NCBI GenBank assembly: GCA_946555465.1
Contig: CAMNST010000013.1
Span: 1-64,000 of the forward strand
Length of the DNA: 64,000 nucleotides
Source: an uncultured Clostridia bacterium
GTDB taxonomy: Bacteria; Bacillota; Clostridia; Oscillospirales; Acutalibacteraceae
Reading direction: 5' to 3'
The notes under the pieces are model-generated. The model did not search any database, was not told the origin of the DNA, and saw only the letters and a program-made list of their open reading frames with translations. The first letter of the stretch is position 1; each line of letters begins with the position of its first letter. This document shows, one piece after another, positions 27,964 to 38,252 of this stretch. The translations under genes were made by a program, and so were the position numbers.

Positions 27964-27996
27964 CAGGCAGAATAATATAAATTCTGTCTGTTTTTA
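27964..27996 (+). terminator. Intrinsic terminator before pyrH
   Basis: caggcagaat-aatataa-attctgtctg-ttttt. Confidence 0.7.
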
Positions 27997-28107
27997 TTTA
28001 TATAATATATTTATATATTAAAAATTTGTTACAAGTAATTGCATACTATTTACATTAAGTTTAAATTATATTATTATATAAAAGATAATAAATGCGGAGG
28101 TTATCCA

Positions 28108-28815
28108 ATGGATATAGCGTATAAAAGAATTTTATTAAAACTCAGCGGAGAAGTGCTTGCCGGCGAAAAAGGTTCGGGTATTGATACCGAAACGGTTATC
28201 ACCATATGCAAGTCAATCAAAAAAATTGCCGATCTTGGTGTTCAGGTTGGTATTGTTGTCGGCGGCGGAAACTTCTGGCGCGGCAGAACAAGCGAGCATA
28301 TGGACAGAACACGTGCAGACCATATCGGTATGCTTGCAACAGCGATGAACTCACTTGCTCTTTGCGACGCTCTTGAGCAACTCGGTGCAGATGTCAGAGT
28401 TCAGACCGCTATAGAAATGCGTCAGATTGCAGAACCTTATATCAGAAATAAAGCAATCCGTCATTTTGAGAAAAACCGAATTGTAATCTTCGGCTGCGGA
28501 ACCGGCTCACCATTCTTCTCAACAGATACTGCTGCTGCTTTAAGAGCAGTAGAAATCAATGCGGATGTTCTTCTTAAAGCAACAAATGTTGACGGCGTTT
28601 ATGATAAAGACCCGAATAAATATGATGACGCTGTTAAGTTTAATGACGTAACCTTTAAAGAGGCTCTCGCCCGTGATATCAAGGTTATGGATTCAACTGC
28701 ATTTTCACTTTGCAAAGATAATGATTTGTCAATCCTTGTGTTCGATTTAACCAATCCTGATAATATTGTTAAAGCAGTGTGCGGTGAAGAAATCGGTACT
28801 TTAGTCAAAAACTAA
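28108..28815 (+). CDS. pyrH: UMP kinase
   Basis: [55 protein letters not shown]. Confidence 0.96.
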   Translation: MDIAYKRILLKLSGEVLAGEKGSGIDTETVITICKSIKKIADLGVQVGIVVGGGNFWRGRTSEHMDRTRADHIGMLATAMNSLALCDALEQLGADVRVQTAIEMRQIAEPYIRNKAIRHFEKNRIVIFGCGTGSPFFSTDTAAALRAVEINADVLLKATNVDGVYDKDPNKYDDAVKFNDVTFKEALARDIKVMDSTAFSLCKDNDLSILVFDLTNPDNIVKAVCGEEIGTLVKN

Positions 28816-28837
28816 CGAATATGAAGAGGTAATATTT

Positions 28838-29392
28838 ATGGAAACAGTATTTGCAAAAACGAAAGAAAAGATGGAAAAATGCCTTACTTCTCTTGAAAGA
28901 GATTTTTCAGCAATAAGAGCAGGCCGAGCAAATCCTGCCGTACTTGATAAAGTTATGGTTGATTACTACGGCGTTCCGACCCCTGTTAATCAGATGGCAG
29001 CAATCAGTGTTCCTGAGGCAAGGCTTCTTGTTGTTCAGCCATGGGATGCCTCAACTTTAAAAGATATTGAAAAGGCTATCAATATTGCCGATATCGGTAT
29101 TAATCCGCAGAATGACGGTAAGGTTATCAGACTTGCATTCCCTCAACTTACAGAGGAACACCGTAAAAACCTTCAGAAAGATATTTCAAAGCGCGGTGAA
29201 GAGGCTAAGGTTGCAATCAGAAATGTTCGCCGTGATGCTATGGACGATATCAAGAAACTTAAAAAGGATAATGAAATCACTGAAGATGATCAGAAAAACG
29301 GTGAAAAGAAACTTCAGGATATAACCGATGATTTCATTAAACAGTCAGAAGTAATAACAAAGAAAAAAGAAGAAGAGGTTCTTTCTTTGTAA
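28838..29392 (+). CDS. frr: Ribosome recycling factor
   Basis: MEKCLTSLERDFSAIRAGRANPAVLDKVMVDYYGVPTPVNQMA. Confidence 0.97.
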   Translation: METVFAKTKEKMEKCLTSLERDFSAIRAGRANPAVLDKVMVDYYGVPTPVNQMAAISVPEARLLVVQPWDASTLKDIEKAINIADIGINPQNDGKVIRLAFPQLTEEHRKNLQKDISKRGEEAKVAIRNVRRDAMDDIKKLKKDNEITEDDQKNGEKKLQDITDDFIKQSEVITKKKEEEVLSL

Positions 29393-29476
29393 TTGAAAAT
29401 TATAGACTATAAGGGGCGACATTTTTTTACTGTCGCCCTATAACTGTATTTTACGTGTATTCGGGAGGAACTTATT

Positions 29477-30193
29477 GTGGCACTGTTTGGAAAAAAAGAA
29501 GTTGAGCAAAATGAATTTTCTGTGCTGCCCAATCATATCGGTATTATTATGGACGGCAACGGCAGATGGGCTAAAAAACGCGGTTTGCCGCGTTCGGCAG
29601 GTCATAAAGCAGGTGCAAATGTTTTTCGCAAAATCAGTAAGGAATGTGAACGTCTCGGCATAAAATATGTAACTTTCTATGCATTTTCAACCGAAAATTG
29701 GAAACGCTCAAAAGAAGAAGTGGATGCACTTATGAACCTCTTTATGGAATATCTTCTTGAGGCTAAAAGTGATGTTACTCAGGCGGGAAACAGCCGTATA
29801 AAATTTATCGGTGAACGAGAGGGATTGTCGCAGGAACTTCTTAATCTTATGGACGAAGCGGAAGAAGAAACAGGCAGTCATACAGGCACAACGGTTTATC
29901 TTGCTGTAAATTACGGCGGCAGACAGGAAATTGTTAGTGCTGTCAATAAACTTCTGAAAGACGGTAAAACAGAAATTACCGAAAAAGATATCAGCGAAAA
30001 TATTTATACAACGCCGGAATGTGATTTAATCATACGCCCAAGCGGAGAGCAAAGGCTTTCAAACTTTCTTCTCTGGCAGGCTGCGTACAGTGAATTCTGG
30101 TATAGTGATGTGCTGTGGCCTGATTTTAAAGCAGAGAATTTACACTCGGCACTTCGTGAATTTGAAAAGAGAAATCGCCGTTTCGGCGGATAG
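29477..30193 (+). CDS. uppS: Isoprenyl transferase (undecaprenyl diphosphate synthase)
   Basis: HIGIIMDGNGRWAKKRGLPRSAGHKAGA; LIIRPSGEQRLSNFLLWQAAYSEFWYSDVLWPDF; GTG start. Confidence 0.95.
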   Translation: MALFGKKEVEQNEFSVLPNHIGIIMDGNGRWAKKRGLPRSAGHKAGANVFRKISKECERLGIKYVTFYAFSTENWKRSKEEVDALMNLFMEYLLEAKSDVTQAGNSRIKFIGEREGLSQELLNLMDEAEEETGSHTGTTVYLAVNYGGRQEIVSAVNKLLKDGKTEITEKDISENIYTTPECDLIIRPSGEQRLSNFLLWQAAYSEFWYSDVLWPDFKAENLHSALREFEKRNRRFGG

Positions 30194-30210
30194 AAACAGG
30201 AGATTGGAAT

Positions 30211-31083
30211 ATGAAACAAAGAGTTATAACAGCACTTTGCCTTCTTGCAGTTCTTGCACTTGTGGTATGGCAGATTGATACACCTGTGCTTGTAATTGTT
30301 ATTGCCTTTCTTTCGGCAGTCGCAACAGGCGAGATAATGAGATGCGCCAATGTTCAGAATATGTTTATTAAGATTTCGGGAATTATTTTTTCTGCGCTGA
30401 CTCCTTTTTTTGCAAGTGCAAAGGTAATGGAACCATGGATTGAATCTGACTTGTGGGGCACTATCATCGGGTTTATACCTAATGTTGTTTTTATAATTGC
30501 ATTATGTCTTTTATTTCTGCTTGCAATGCTTAAAGGTTATGCGTACACATCCTTTGAAGATGTAACAGTATCTGTATTTGCAAGTGTTGCTGTACCGTTC
30601 GGTTTCAGCATTTTTATAAGACTGAGGGATATGTTTGATAATATGCAGTTTGGCGTTTATCTCATTTTTTACGCTCTCATCTGTGCACTTGCTACCGATA
30701 CCGGCGCTCAACTTACAGGCATGGCGATAGGCAAGCATAAAATGGCACCTAATATTTCGCCTAAAAAAACAGTAGAAGGTGCTGTCGGCGGTCTTGTTGT
30801 AAGTTTTATTTTTACTTCGGTTGCACTTGTACTTTATAATAAGTTAGCGCTTGTTCCCCTCGACAAGAGTATGGCAACAGTCCTTTTGATTTGCTGTATC
30901 CCTGTTTCATTTATGGGAATGATGGGTGATCTCTCTGCCTCGGTTCTAAAAAGAAACTTTGATGTAAAAGATTTCGGAAAGATTTTTCCGGGCCACGGGG
31001 GAGTAATGGACAGACTTGATTCTTCACTTTTCACTCTTCCTTGTACATATGCCATTGCTTTAATAACACAGAATATTTTTTAA
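30211..31083 (+). CDS. cdsA: Phosphatidate cytidylyltransferase
   Basis: ATDTGAQLTGMAIGKHKMAPNISPKKTVEGAVGG; KDFGKIFPGHGGVMDRLDS. Confidence 0.93.
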   Translation: MKQRVITALCLLAVLALVVWQIDTPVLVIVIAFLSAVATGEIMRCANVQNMFIKISGIIFSALTPFFASAKVMEPWIESDLWGTIIGFIPNVVFIIALCLLFLLAMLKGYAYTSFEDVTVSVFASVAVPFGFSIFIRLRDMFDNMQFGVYLIFYALICALATDTGAQLTGMAIGKHKMAPNISPKKTVEGAVGGLVVSFIFTSVALVLYNKLALVPLDKSMATVLLICCIPVSFMGMMGDLSASVLKRNFDVKDFGKIFPGHGGVMDRLDSSLFTLPCTYAIALITQNIF

Positions 31084-31101
31084 AATTAAACAGGTGATGA
31101 A

Positions 31102-32247
31102 ATGAAAAATATTTCACTTTTAGGTTCAACCGGTTCGATAGGTACACAAAGTCTTGATGTCTGCAGAATGCACGGCTACAATGTAAAATGCCTGAGTGCC
31201 AATTCAAGAATTGATATAATTGAAAATCAGATAAGAGAATTTAAACCTGAACTTGTTTGTATGATGAATGAAAATTCGGCGAAAGAACTAAAAACAAGAA
31301 TCAGCGACACAGATACAAGAGTTGTCTGCGGTATGGACGGACTTATTGAATGTGCAACATACAGCGGTGCCGACACTGTGCTGAATTCAGTTGTCGGAAT
31401 GGTAGGCCTTCAGCCTACGCTTGAGGCTATCAAGGCGAAAAAAACAATCGCACTTGCCAATAAGGAAACGCTTGTTGCAGGCGGTCATCTTGTAACAAAT
31501 CTGGCAAAAGAATGCGGTGTTGATATTCTTCCGGTTGACAGTGAGCATTCAGCAATTTTTCAGTCAATGCAGGGAATGCCTTCAAAAAAGGCAGTAAAGA
31601 AAATAATTCTTACTGCATCGGGCGGACCTTTCTTTGGCAGAAAACTCAGCGAACTTGAAAATGTTACTGCTGCCGATGCACTTAAGCATCCCAACTGGGA
31701 TATGGGTGCAAAAATTACCATTGACTCGGCAACAATGATGAACAAGGGTCTGGAATTTATAGAAGCCAAATGGCTTTTTGATATGCCTAATGAAGATATT
31801 GAAATTGTGGTTCACCGTGAATCGGTGGTTCATTCTGCAATCGTTTATCAGGATAATTCAATGATTGCCCAACTCGGTGTGCCTGATATGAGGATTCCGA
31901 TTCAGTATGCTTTAACTTATCCTGAACGGCAGCCGAGTCCCGTAAAGGAACTTTCTCTTGCAGATTACGGCAAATTAACTTTCTTTGAACCCGACTATGA
32001 AACTTTTAAATGCATTGATGTCTGCAGAAATGCCATAGATATGGGTGGTCTTCACCCGGCTGCAGCAAACGGTGCAAATGAAGAAAGCGTAAAACTTTTC
32101 CTTAATGGTAAAATTAAATTTACCGATATTGCATATCTTAATAATGAGGCTATGCTCAAAGCACCGGATAAAAAAGATTTTACACTTGAAGATGTGCTTG
32201 AAACAGACAGACTTGCAAGAAATTATGTTATTGAGGCGGTTAAGTGA
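31102..32247 (+). CDS. dxr: 1-deoxy-D-xylulose-5-phosphate reductoisomerase
   Basis: LLGSTGSIGTQSLDVCR; LANKETLVAGG; PVDSEHSAIFQSMQG; TASGGPFFG. Confidence 0.96.
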   Translation: MKNISLLGSTGSIGTQSLDVCRMHGYNVKCLSANSRIDIIENQIREFKPELVCMMNENSAKELKTRISDTDTRVVCGMDGLIECATYSGADTVLNSVVGMVGLQPTLEAIKAKKTIALANKETLVAGGHLVTNLAKECGVDILPVDSEHSAIFQSMQGMPSKKAVKKIILTASGGPFFGRKLSELENVTAADALKHPNWDMGAKITIDSATMMNKGLEFIEAKWLFDMPNEDIEIVVHRESVVHSAIVYQDNSMIAQLGVPDMRIPIQYALTYPERQPSPVKELSLADYGKLTFFEPDYETFKCIDVCRNAIDMGGLHPAAANGANEESVKLFLNGKIKFTDIAYLNNEAMLKAPDKKDFTLEDVLETDRLARNYVIEAVK

Positions 32248-33284
32248 ATATAACTTCTATTTGGAATACGGTTTATCCCATTCTTATTGCTATATTGTTT
32301 TTTGAACTTATTATTGTTGTTCATGAAGCCGGTCATTTTATTGCGGCGCGCTTAATGAAAATTAAGGTTAATGAATTTTCAATAGGTATGGGACCTAAAC
32401 TTTTTCAGTTTAAGAGAAAAAATACAAAATATACACTGAGACTTATTCTTTTCGGCGGTTATTGTTCAATGGAAGGTGAGAACAGTGAGAGTGACGACGA
32501 AAATGCTTTCGCCAAAAAGAAAGTATGGCAAAGGGTGTTTGTTGTTGTTGCCGGCGCAATAATGAATCTTATTCTTGGATTTATTATTGTTCTTATTATT
32601 GTGTGTTCCCAAAACCTTGTAGGAACAACACAGATTGCCAAATTTGAAGAAAATGCACCAAGTATGCAGTCGGGTCTTCAGATTGGTGATGAAATCAAAA
32701 GTATTGACGGGTTAAAAGTTTATACCACCAATGATGTTTCAACCGGTTTTTCAAGAAGTGAAGATGATACGGTTGATATGGTTGTTCTCAGAGACGGAAA
32801 AGAGGAAAAACTTTCTGTTACTTTCGGTACCAAAGAATATGAAGGCAAAAATTATATTATGATGGATTTCTGGCTTCTGGGCAAAGAGAGAACGTTCACT
32901 GGTGTTATAAGTCAGACGTTTAAAGAAACTGTTTCTTATGCAAGAATGGTGTTCCTTTCCGTTCACGATTTGCTTGTCGGCAAATACGGAGTGTCTGATA
33001 TGAGTGGCCCGGTGGGTGCGGTTTCCGTTGTTTCGGATGCAGTCAAAACATCTGCAATATCAATGCTCAGAATAATGGCATTGCTGACAATAAATGTAGG
33101 CTTGTTTAATTTATTCCCTATACCGGCACTTGACGGCTGGCGGCTCTTTGTTCTGATAGGTGAGGGTTTAACCAAAAAGAAACTGCCTCAGAAGGCAGAG
33201 TATCTTATAAATGCAATAGGTCTTGTTCTTCTTCTGGGATTAATGTGCCTTGTAACATTCAGTGATATAACAAAACTTTTTTAA
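32244..33284 (+). CDS. rseP: RIP/site-2 metalloprotease
   Basis: VVHEAGHFIAARLMKIKVNEFSIGMGPKL; PDZ segment; NLFPIPALDGWRL. Confidence 0.93.
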   Translation: MNITSIWNTVYPILIAILFFELIIVVHEAGHFIAARLMKIKVNEFSIGMGPKLFQFKRKNTKYTLRLILFGGYCSMEGENSESDDENAFAKKKVWQRVFVVVAGAIMNLILGFIIVLIIVCSQNLVGTTQIAKFEENAPSMQSGLQIGDEIKSIDGLKVYTTNDVSTGFSRSEDDTVDMVVLRDGKEEKLSVTFGTKEYEGKNYIMMDFWLLGKERTFTGVISQTFKETVSYARMVFLSVHDLLVGKYGVSDMSGPVGAVSVVSDAVKTSAISMLRIMALLTINVGLFNLFPIPALDGWRLFVLIGEGLTKKKLPQKAEYLINAIGLVLLLGLMCLVTFSDITKLF

Positions 33285-33308
33285 CAGTTCTGTAAAAGGG
33301 TGAAAACT

Positions 33309-34358
33309 ATGGAAAGACGAAAAAGCAGAAAAATAAAACTTAAAAATACTTTTATCGGCGGAGACAGCGATATACTCGTTCAGAGTATGCTTAATGTTCC
33401 TGCAAACAATATAGAAGGTTCGGTTGAACAGGCAAAAGAACTTGCAGCAGCAGGCTGTCAGGTTATACGTTTTGCTGTTCCGAATGAAGATGCACTTGCT
33501 CTTATCGAGCCTATAAAAAAGGCTGTTGACGTTCCTTTGGTGGCTGATATCCATTTTGACTATAGGCTTGCACTCGGTGCGGTTGACAGGGGAATAGATA
33601 AAATCAGAATCAATCCGGGCAATATAGGCGATGAAAGCCGGGTAAAGGCAGTTGCCGATGCCTGCAAAGCCAAAAATATTCCGATTCGTATAGGTGTTAA
33701 TTCAGGCTCTCTTGAAAAAGAAATACTTGCTAAATATGGCTCGCCAACACCGCAGGCAATGGTAGAGTCGGCACTTTATCACGCAGGTCTTCTTGAAAAA
33801 TTTGATTTTGAAGATATTGTTATTTCAATCAAATCTTCAAATGTGAATACAATGATTTCTGCCTATGAACTGGCAGCAGAAAGATGTGATTATCCGCTTC
33901 ATCTCGGTGTAACCGAGGCGGGAACAGAGCGGATGGGAATTATTAAATCCTCGGTAGGAATAGGCTCTCTGCTAACACGCGGAATAGGCGACACAATCAG
34001 AGTCAGCCTTACCGATGCACCTGTTAAAGAGGTGTTTGCCGCATTTGATATTTTGAAGGCAATAGGGCTTAAAAATGACAGTCCTTATCTTATTTCCTGC
34101 CCAACCTGCGGCAGAACAAAAATTGACCTTGTTTCTCTTGCAAAGCAGGTTGAAGAAAAACTCAGAGATTGCAGAAAACCGATTAAAGTTGCCGTTATGG
34201 GATGTATTGTAAACGGACCGGGAGAGGCAAAAGAGGCTGATATCGGAATTGCCGGCGGAGACGGAAACGGTCTTATTTTTAAAAAAGGCGAAATTCTCCG
34301 TAAGGTCGATGAAAATGATTTACTTGACGAATTAATGAAAGAAATTGAGAAATTATAA
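33309..34358 (+). CDS. ispG: (E)-4-hydroxy-3-methylbut-2-enyl-diphosphate synthase
   Basis: VQSMLNVPANN; KIRINPGNIG; SCPTCGRTKIDL; GCIVNGPGEAKEADIGIAGG. Confidence 0.95.
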   Translation: MERRKSRKIKLKNTFIGGDSDILVQSMLNVPANNIEGSVEQAKELAAAGCQVIRFAVPNEDALALIEPIKKAVDVPLVADIHFDYRLALGAVDRGIDKIRINPGNIGDESRVKAVADACKAKNIPIRIGVNSGSLEKEILAKYGSPTPQAMVESALYHAGLLEKFDFEDIVISIKSSNVNTMISAYELAAERCDYPLHLGVTEAGTERMGIIKSSVGIGSLLTRGIGDTIRVSLTDAPVKEVFAAFDILKAIGLKNDSPYLISCPTCGRTKIDLVSLAKQVEEKLRDCRKPIKVAVMGCIVNGPGEAKEADIGIAGGDGNGLIFKKGEILRKVDENDLLDELMKEIEKL

Positions 34359-37300
34359 TGGGGAAATTTTCAGATTATTTTTCAAATTACATAGATGCAG
34401 ATGTTCTTGGTGTTATTGGCTGCGGCGAAATTTCTTCGCTTACCATATCACGTGAAAGACGCAGCGTAAAAATAGGGCTGATGCTTGATTCTTTTGTTGA
34501 TAAACATATCATCAGCAAAGCAGAAAAATCCATTGAACAGACAATGAATTTAAAAAAAGTTGTTATTGCTCCGCTTTTTCCTAAAAATGAATTTTCATTG
34601 TCTGATATATCAGGGGTTCTTGAATATGTTAAAGCAGGCACACCTGCAGCAAATGGATTTTTTGATGACTGTGAAGCAGAAGTTGAAGATAATGTTTTAA
34701 CTATATTTTTGAAAAAAGGCGGCAAAGAGGTTCTTGAATCTCAAAAAGTTGACCGTATGATTTCAAAAATTATATATAATCTTTTTAAACTTGATTTTGA
34801 TGTTTCTTTTCTTGAAGTTCAGGCGTTTGATATTGAAAAAGCAGTAAGGGAAGCAGTTGCGGAAAGAAAACAGGAAGAACAGAAAGTTAAAGAAGAACGT
34901 GAAAAAAATGTTGTTCACGAAAAGTGGGAGGAACTTCCGCTTTATAAAGATACTGTAAGAAACATATACGGTAAGGAACTTCGTGAAAAGCCCATCCTGA
35001 TGAGTGAAATCACTGCAGACGCCGGTTACATAACCGTCTGGGGTGATGTTATAAAAACAGAGGTCAGAGATACAAAGCGCGGAACGAGCAAAATATTTAA
35101 TTTTGATATATCGGACTATACTTCCTCCGTAACAGTAAAAATGTTTGAGGACAAGCGTGTGATTGACCCTCTTATTGAAAAACTGGGTGAATGCAAAACC
35201 GTAGTTATCAGCGGCGGTTATCAGTTTGATACTTTTTCAAACCAGTATGTGTTAAGACCGAGTTCGATATCCTCTGTTGCAAAATGCGAAAAAACAGATA
35301 ATGCGGAAGAAAAAAGAGTTGAACTGCATATGCATACCTCTTTTTCGGAAATGGATGCAATCAACTCTCCGAAGCAACTTGTTAATCAGGCAATAAAATG
35401 GGGTCACAGAGCAGTTGCAATAACCGACCATGGTGTAGTTCAGGCTTTGCCTGAGGCATATGGTGCCGCAAAAGGAAAAATCAAACTTATTCTTGGTATG
35501 GAGGGTTATCTGGTTGATGACTACAAATACCCGGATTTTATGAATCTCAAATTAAAACAGTTCAAGAGACATCATATTATTCTGCTTGTTAAAGAAGATA
35601 CTTCTCTTGACGAGTCAATACCGAAAGAAGAAAGAAAGTACGGCAGAAAAAATCTCTACGAACTGATTTCTTCGTCTAACATTAAAACTTTCAAATCACG
35701 TCCGCTCATTCCGAAAAGTATGCTTGCGGAAAAAAGAGATGGTCTTATCATAGGATCGGCCTGCGAACAGGGCGAACTTTATCAGGCAATTTTAAACGGT
35801 GAAAGTGATGAAAAACTGCTTGAACTTGCTTCATTCTATGATTATCTTGAAATTCAGCCAAACGGCAATAATGCCTTTATGATAAGATCAAGCCGTGATA
35901 TTCACGAGAATATTCACAGCGAAGATGATTTGATTGAAATCAATAAAAAAATTATTTCTCTTGCCGACGAACTGGACAAGCCTGTTGTTGCAACGGGTGA
36001 CGTTCATTTCCTTGATGAAAAAGATGCCAAATTCAGGGCAATCATAATGGCGTCAAAAGGTTTTGACGATGCCGATAATCAGGCACCGCTTTATTTTAAA
36101 ACCACAGATGAAATGCTTGAGGATTTTGCCTGGGCAGGAGACAGAGCGAAAGAATTTGTTATCGACAATCCAAATAAAATTGCGGATATGGTTATGGATA
36201 ATATTCCGCCTATCCCGCCGGGAACTTTCCAGCCGCATATTGACGGCGCGAACGAAGAGTTAACGGAAAAGTGCTGGAATATGGCTAAGGATTTATATGG
36301 CGATCCCGTTCCTGAATATGTTGCAAACAGACTGCAGCGTGAACTTGATTCCATTATCGGTCATGGCTTCGGTGTGCTTTATGTTATTGCAAAGCGTCTT
36401 GTTGAAGAGAGTGAGCGAAACGGCTATTTAGTCGGTTCCCGTGGTTCTGTTGGTTCTTCTCTTGCTGCTCATATGGGCGGTATATCTGAGGTTAATCCTC
36501 TTGCACCTCATTACTATTGCAAAAAATGCAAACACAGCGAATTCTTTCTTAAAGGCGAATATGGTTCCGGTTTTGATTTGCCTCCGAAAGACTGTCCTAA
36601 CTGCGGTATTCCGATGAAACGTGACGGTCACGAAATTCCGTTTGAAACATTCCTTGGTTTTGACGGTGATAAAGAACCCGATATCGACCTTAACTTTTCG
36701 GGTGAATATCAGTCGCGTTCGCATAGATATACAGAAGAACTTTTCGGTAAAGAATATGTGTTCAAGGCCGGTACAATGGCAACGGTTGCCGACAAAACGG
36801 CATACGGTTATGTAATGAAATACCTTGATGAAAGAGGACTTGCCGGTATAACTTCAAAGGCAGAGATTGACAGGCTCACTGCCGGCTGCACGGGTATTAA
36901 GCGAACCACCGGTCAGCATCCCGGCGGTATGGTTGTTGTGCCTGATAAATATACTGTTGAGGATTTTACACCTATTCAGTATCCGTCAAATGATGAGAAA
37001 AAAGGTACCTATACAACGCACTTCGACTTTAAGAATTCACTCCACGATACGCTTCTTAAACTCGATGAACTCGGACACGATAATCCGACTCTTTATAAAT
37101 ATCTTGAAGATTCAACAGGTATTCCGGTTATGGATGTTGATTTAAGTGATCCTAAACTTTATCAGTTGATTACATCAACCGAACCTATCGGTGTTTCACC
37201 TGAGGATATTGACTGTGTGACGGGTACGCTTGCCATTCCCGAAATGGGCACACCGTTTGTTATCGGTATGCTTACTGAGGCTCAGCCAAAAACATTTGCC

Positions 37301-38155
37301 GATTTGCTGCAGATTTCAGGTCTGTCACACGGTACGGATGTTTGGCTAGGCAATGCGCAGGAACTGATTCAAAACGGCACATGCACCATTTCCGATGTTA
37401 TCGGCTGCCGTGATGATATTATGACCCATCTTATACACGTTGCAGAAGATTATGAAAGAAGAACGGGAAAAGAGTCTCCGCTGTCTAAAAAAGACTGCTT
37501 TAAAATTATGGAATATACCCGTAAGGGCAAAGCACCTAAGGAATTGCCTCCATATGAAGATGCAATGAAAACAATCGGTGTTGAGCAGTGGTATATTGAT
37601 TCCTGTTATAAAATCAAGTACATGTTCCCCAAGGCTCACGCGGCTGCTTATGTTATTGCGGCTCTGCGCCTTGCGTGGTATAAAATTTATCATCCGATTC
37701 ATTTTTATTCGGCGTACTTTACTGTTCGCGGCGGCGCGATTGACGCTGTTGCGGCTGTAGAGGGAAAGGCTGCCGTAAAAAGAAAAATGGAAGAAATAAA
37801 AATGAAGGGCAATGATAAAACTGCGAAAGACGAAAGTACATATATTGTTCTTCAGATTGTTATTGAAATGCTGGCAAGGGGTATAGAATTTCTTCCTGTT
37901 GATATCTATAAATCAGATGCAAGGGTTTATATGATAGAGGATGGAAAGATAAGGCTTCCTTTCGGTGCGATTGACGGTATAGGTGAAAATGCTGCAAAAG
38001 CAATAGCAAAATCCCGAAATGACGGTAACGGCGAATTTATGAGTTATGATGATTTAATGGCTCGTGCGGGTATCGGCAAAAGTGTTGTTGAATCCCTGAA
38101 AGAGGCAGGCGCACTCGGTGATATGCCTGAATCAAACCAGATTTCGTTGTTTTAA
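34358..38155 (+). CDS. polC: DNA polymerase III PolC-type alpha subunit, apparently lacking the exonuclease insertion
   Basis: OB (PILMSEITADAGYITVWGDV), PHP (HMHTSFSEMDAINSPKQLV, DHGVVQALPEAY), zinc motif (YYCKKCKHSEFF...CPNCG), catalytic PDIDLNFSGEYQ; 1265 aa uninterrupted. Confidence 0.95.
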   Translation: MGKFSDYFSNYIDADVLGVIGCGEISSLTISRERRSVKIGLMLDSFVDKHIISKAEKSIEQTMNLKKVVIAPLFPKNEFSLSDISGVLEYVKAGTPAANGFFDDCEAEVEDNVLTIFLKKGGKEVLESQKVDRMISKIIYNLFKLDFDVSFLEVQAFDIEKAVREAVAERKQEEQKVKEEREKNVVHEKWEELPLYKDTVRNIYGKELREKPILMSEITADAGYITVWGDVIKTEVRDTKRGTSKIFNFDISDYTSSVTVKMFEDKRVIDPLIEKLGECKTVVISGGYQFDTFSNQYVLRPSSISSVAKCEKTDNAEEKRVELHMHTSFSEMDAINSPKQLVNQAIKWGHRAVAITDHGVVQALPEAYGAAKGKIKLILGMEGYLVDDYKYPDFMNLKLKQFKRHHIILLVKEDTSLDESIPKEERKYGRKNLYELISSSNIKTFKSRPLIPKSMLAEKRDGLIIGSACEQGELYQAILNGESDEKLLELASFYDYLEIQPNGNNAFMIRSSRDIHENIHSEDDLIEINKKIISLADELDKPVVATGDVHFLDEKDAKFRAIIMASKGFDDADNQAPLYFKTTDEMLEDFAWAGDRAKEFVIDNPNKIADMVMDNIPPIPPGTFQPHIDGANEELTEKCWNMAKDLYGDPVPEYVANRLQRELDSIIGHGFGVLYVIAKRLVEESERNGYLVGSRGSVGSSLAAHMGGISEVNPLAPHYYCKKCKHSEFFLKGEYGSGFDLPPKDCPNCGIPMKRDGHEIPFETFLGFDGDKEPDIDLNFSGEYQSRSHRYTEELFGKEYVFKAGTMATVADKTAYGYVMKYLDERGLAGITSKAEIDRLTAGCTGIKRTTGQHPGGMVVVPDKYTVEDFTPIQYPSNDEKKGTYTTHFDFKNSLHDTLLKLDELGHDNPTLYKYLEDSTGIPVMDVDLSDPKLYQLITSTEPIGVSPEDIDCVTGTLAIPEMGTPFVIGMLTEAQPKTFADLLQISGLSHGTDVWLGNAQELIQNGTCTISDVIGCRDDIMTHLIHVAEDYERRTGKESPLSKKDCFKIMEYTRKGKAPKELPPYEDAMKTIGVEQWYIDSCYKIKYMFPKAHAAAYVIAALRLAWYKIYHPIHFYSAYFTVRGGAIDAVAAVEGKAAVKRKMEEIKMKGNDKTAKDESTYIVLQIVIEMLARGIEFLPVDIYKSDARVYMIEDGKIRLPFGAIDGIGENAAKAIAKSRNDGNGEFMSYDDLMARAGIGKSVVESLKEAGALGDMPESNQISLF

Positions 38156-38164
38156 TTATTATAC

Positions 38165-38200
38165 TTGACATTGCTATATTAATATGGTAGCATATTACCA
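38165..38200 (+). promoter_or_regulatory. Putative his-operon promoter with small palindrome
   Basis: TTGACA 38165-38170; TGGTA-gcatat-TACCA 38185-38200 overlapping the predicted -10. Confidence 0.4.
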
Positions 38201-38252
38201 CTCTACTACGCTAAAGTGTTTATTCTGTTAATAAATACAAAAGGAGAAAAAT

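Noticed and set aside
29413-29438. Hairpin ggggcgaca-tttttttac-tgtcgccc between frr and uppS
   Set aside because: Strong stem but no following T tract, so it was not called as a terminator; it may be a processing or stabilising hairpin and evidence is insufficient.
34358-38155. polC as a pseudogene or frameshifted gene
   Set aside because: The reading frame is uninterrupted and catalytic, zinc and OB motifs are intact; only the exonuclease insertion appears absent.
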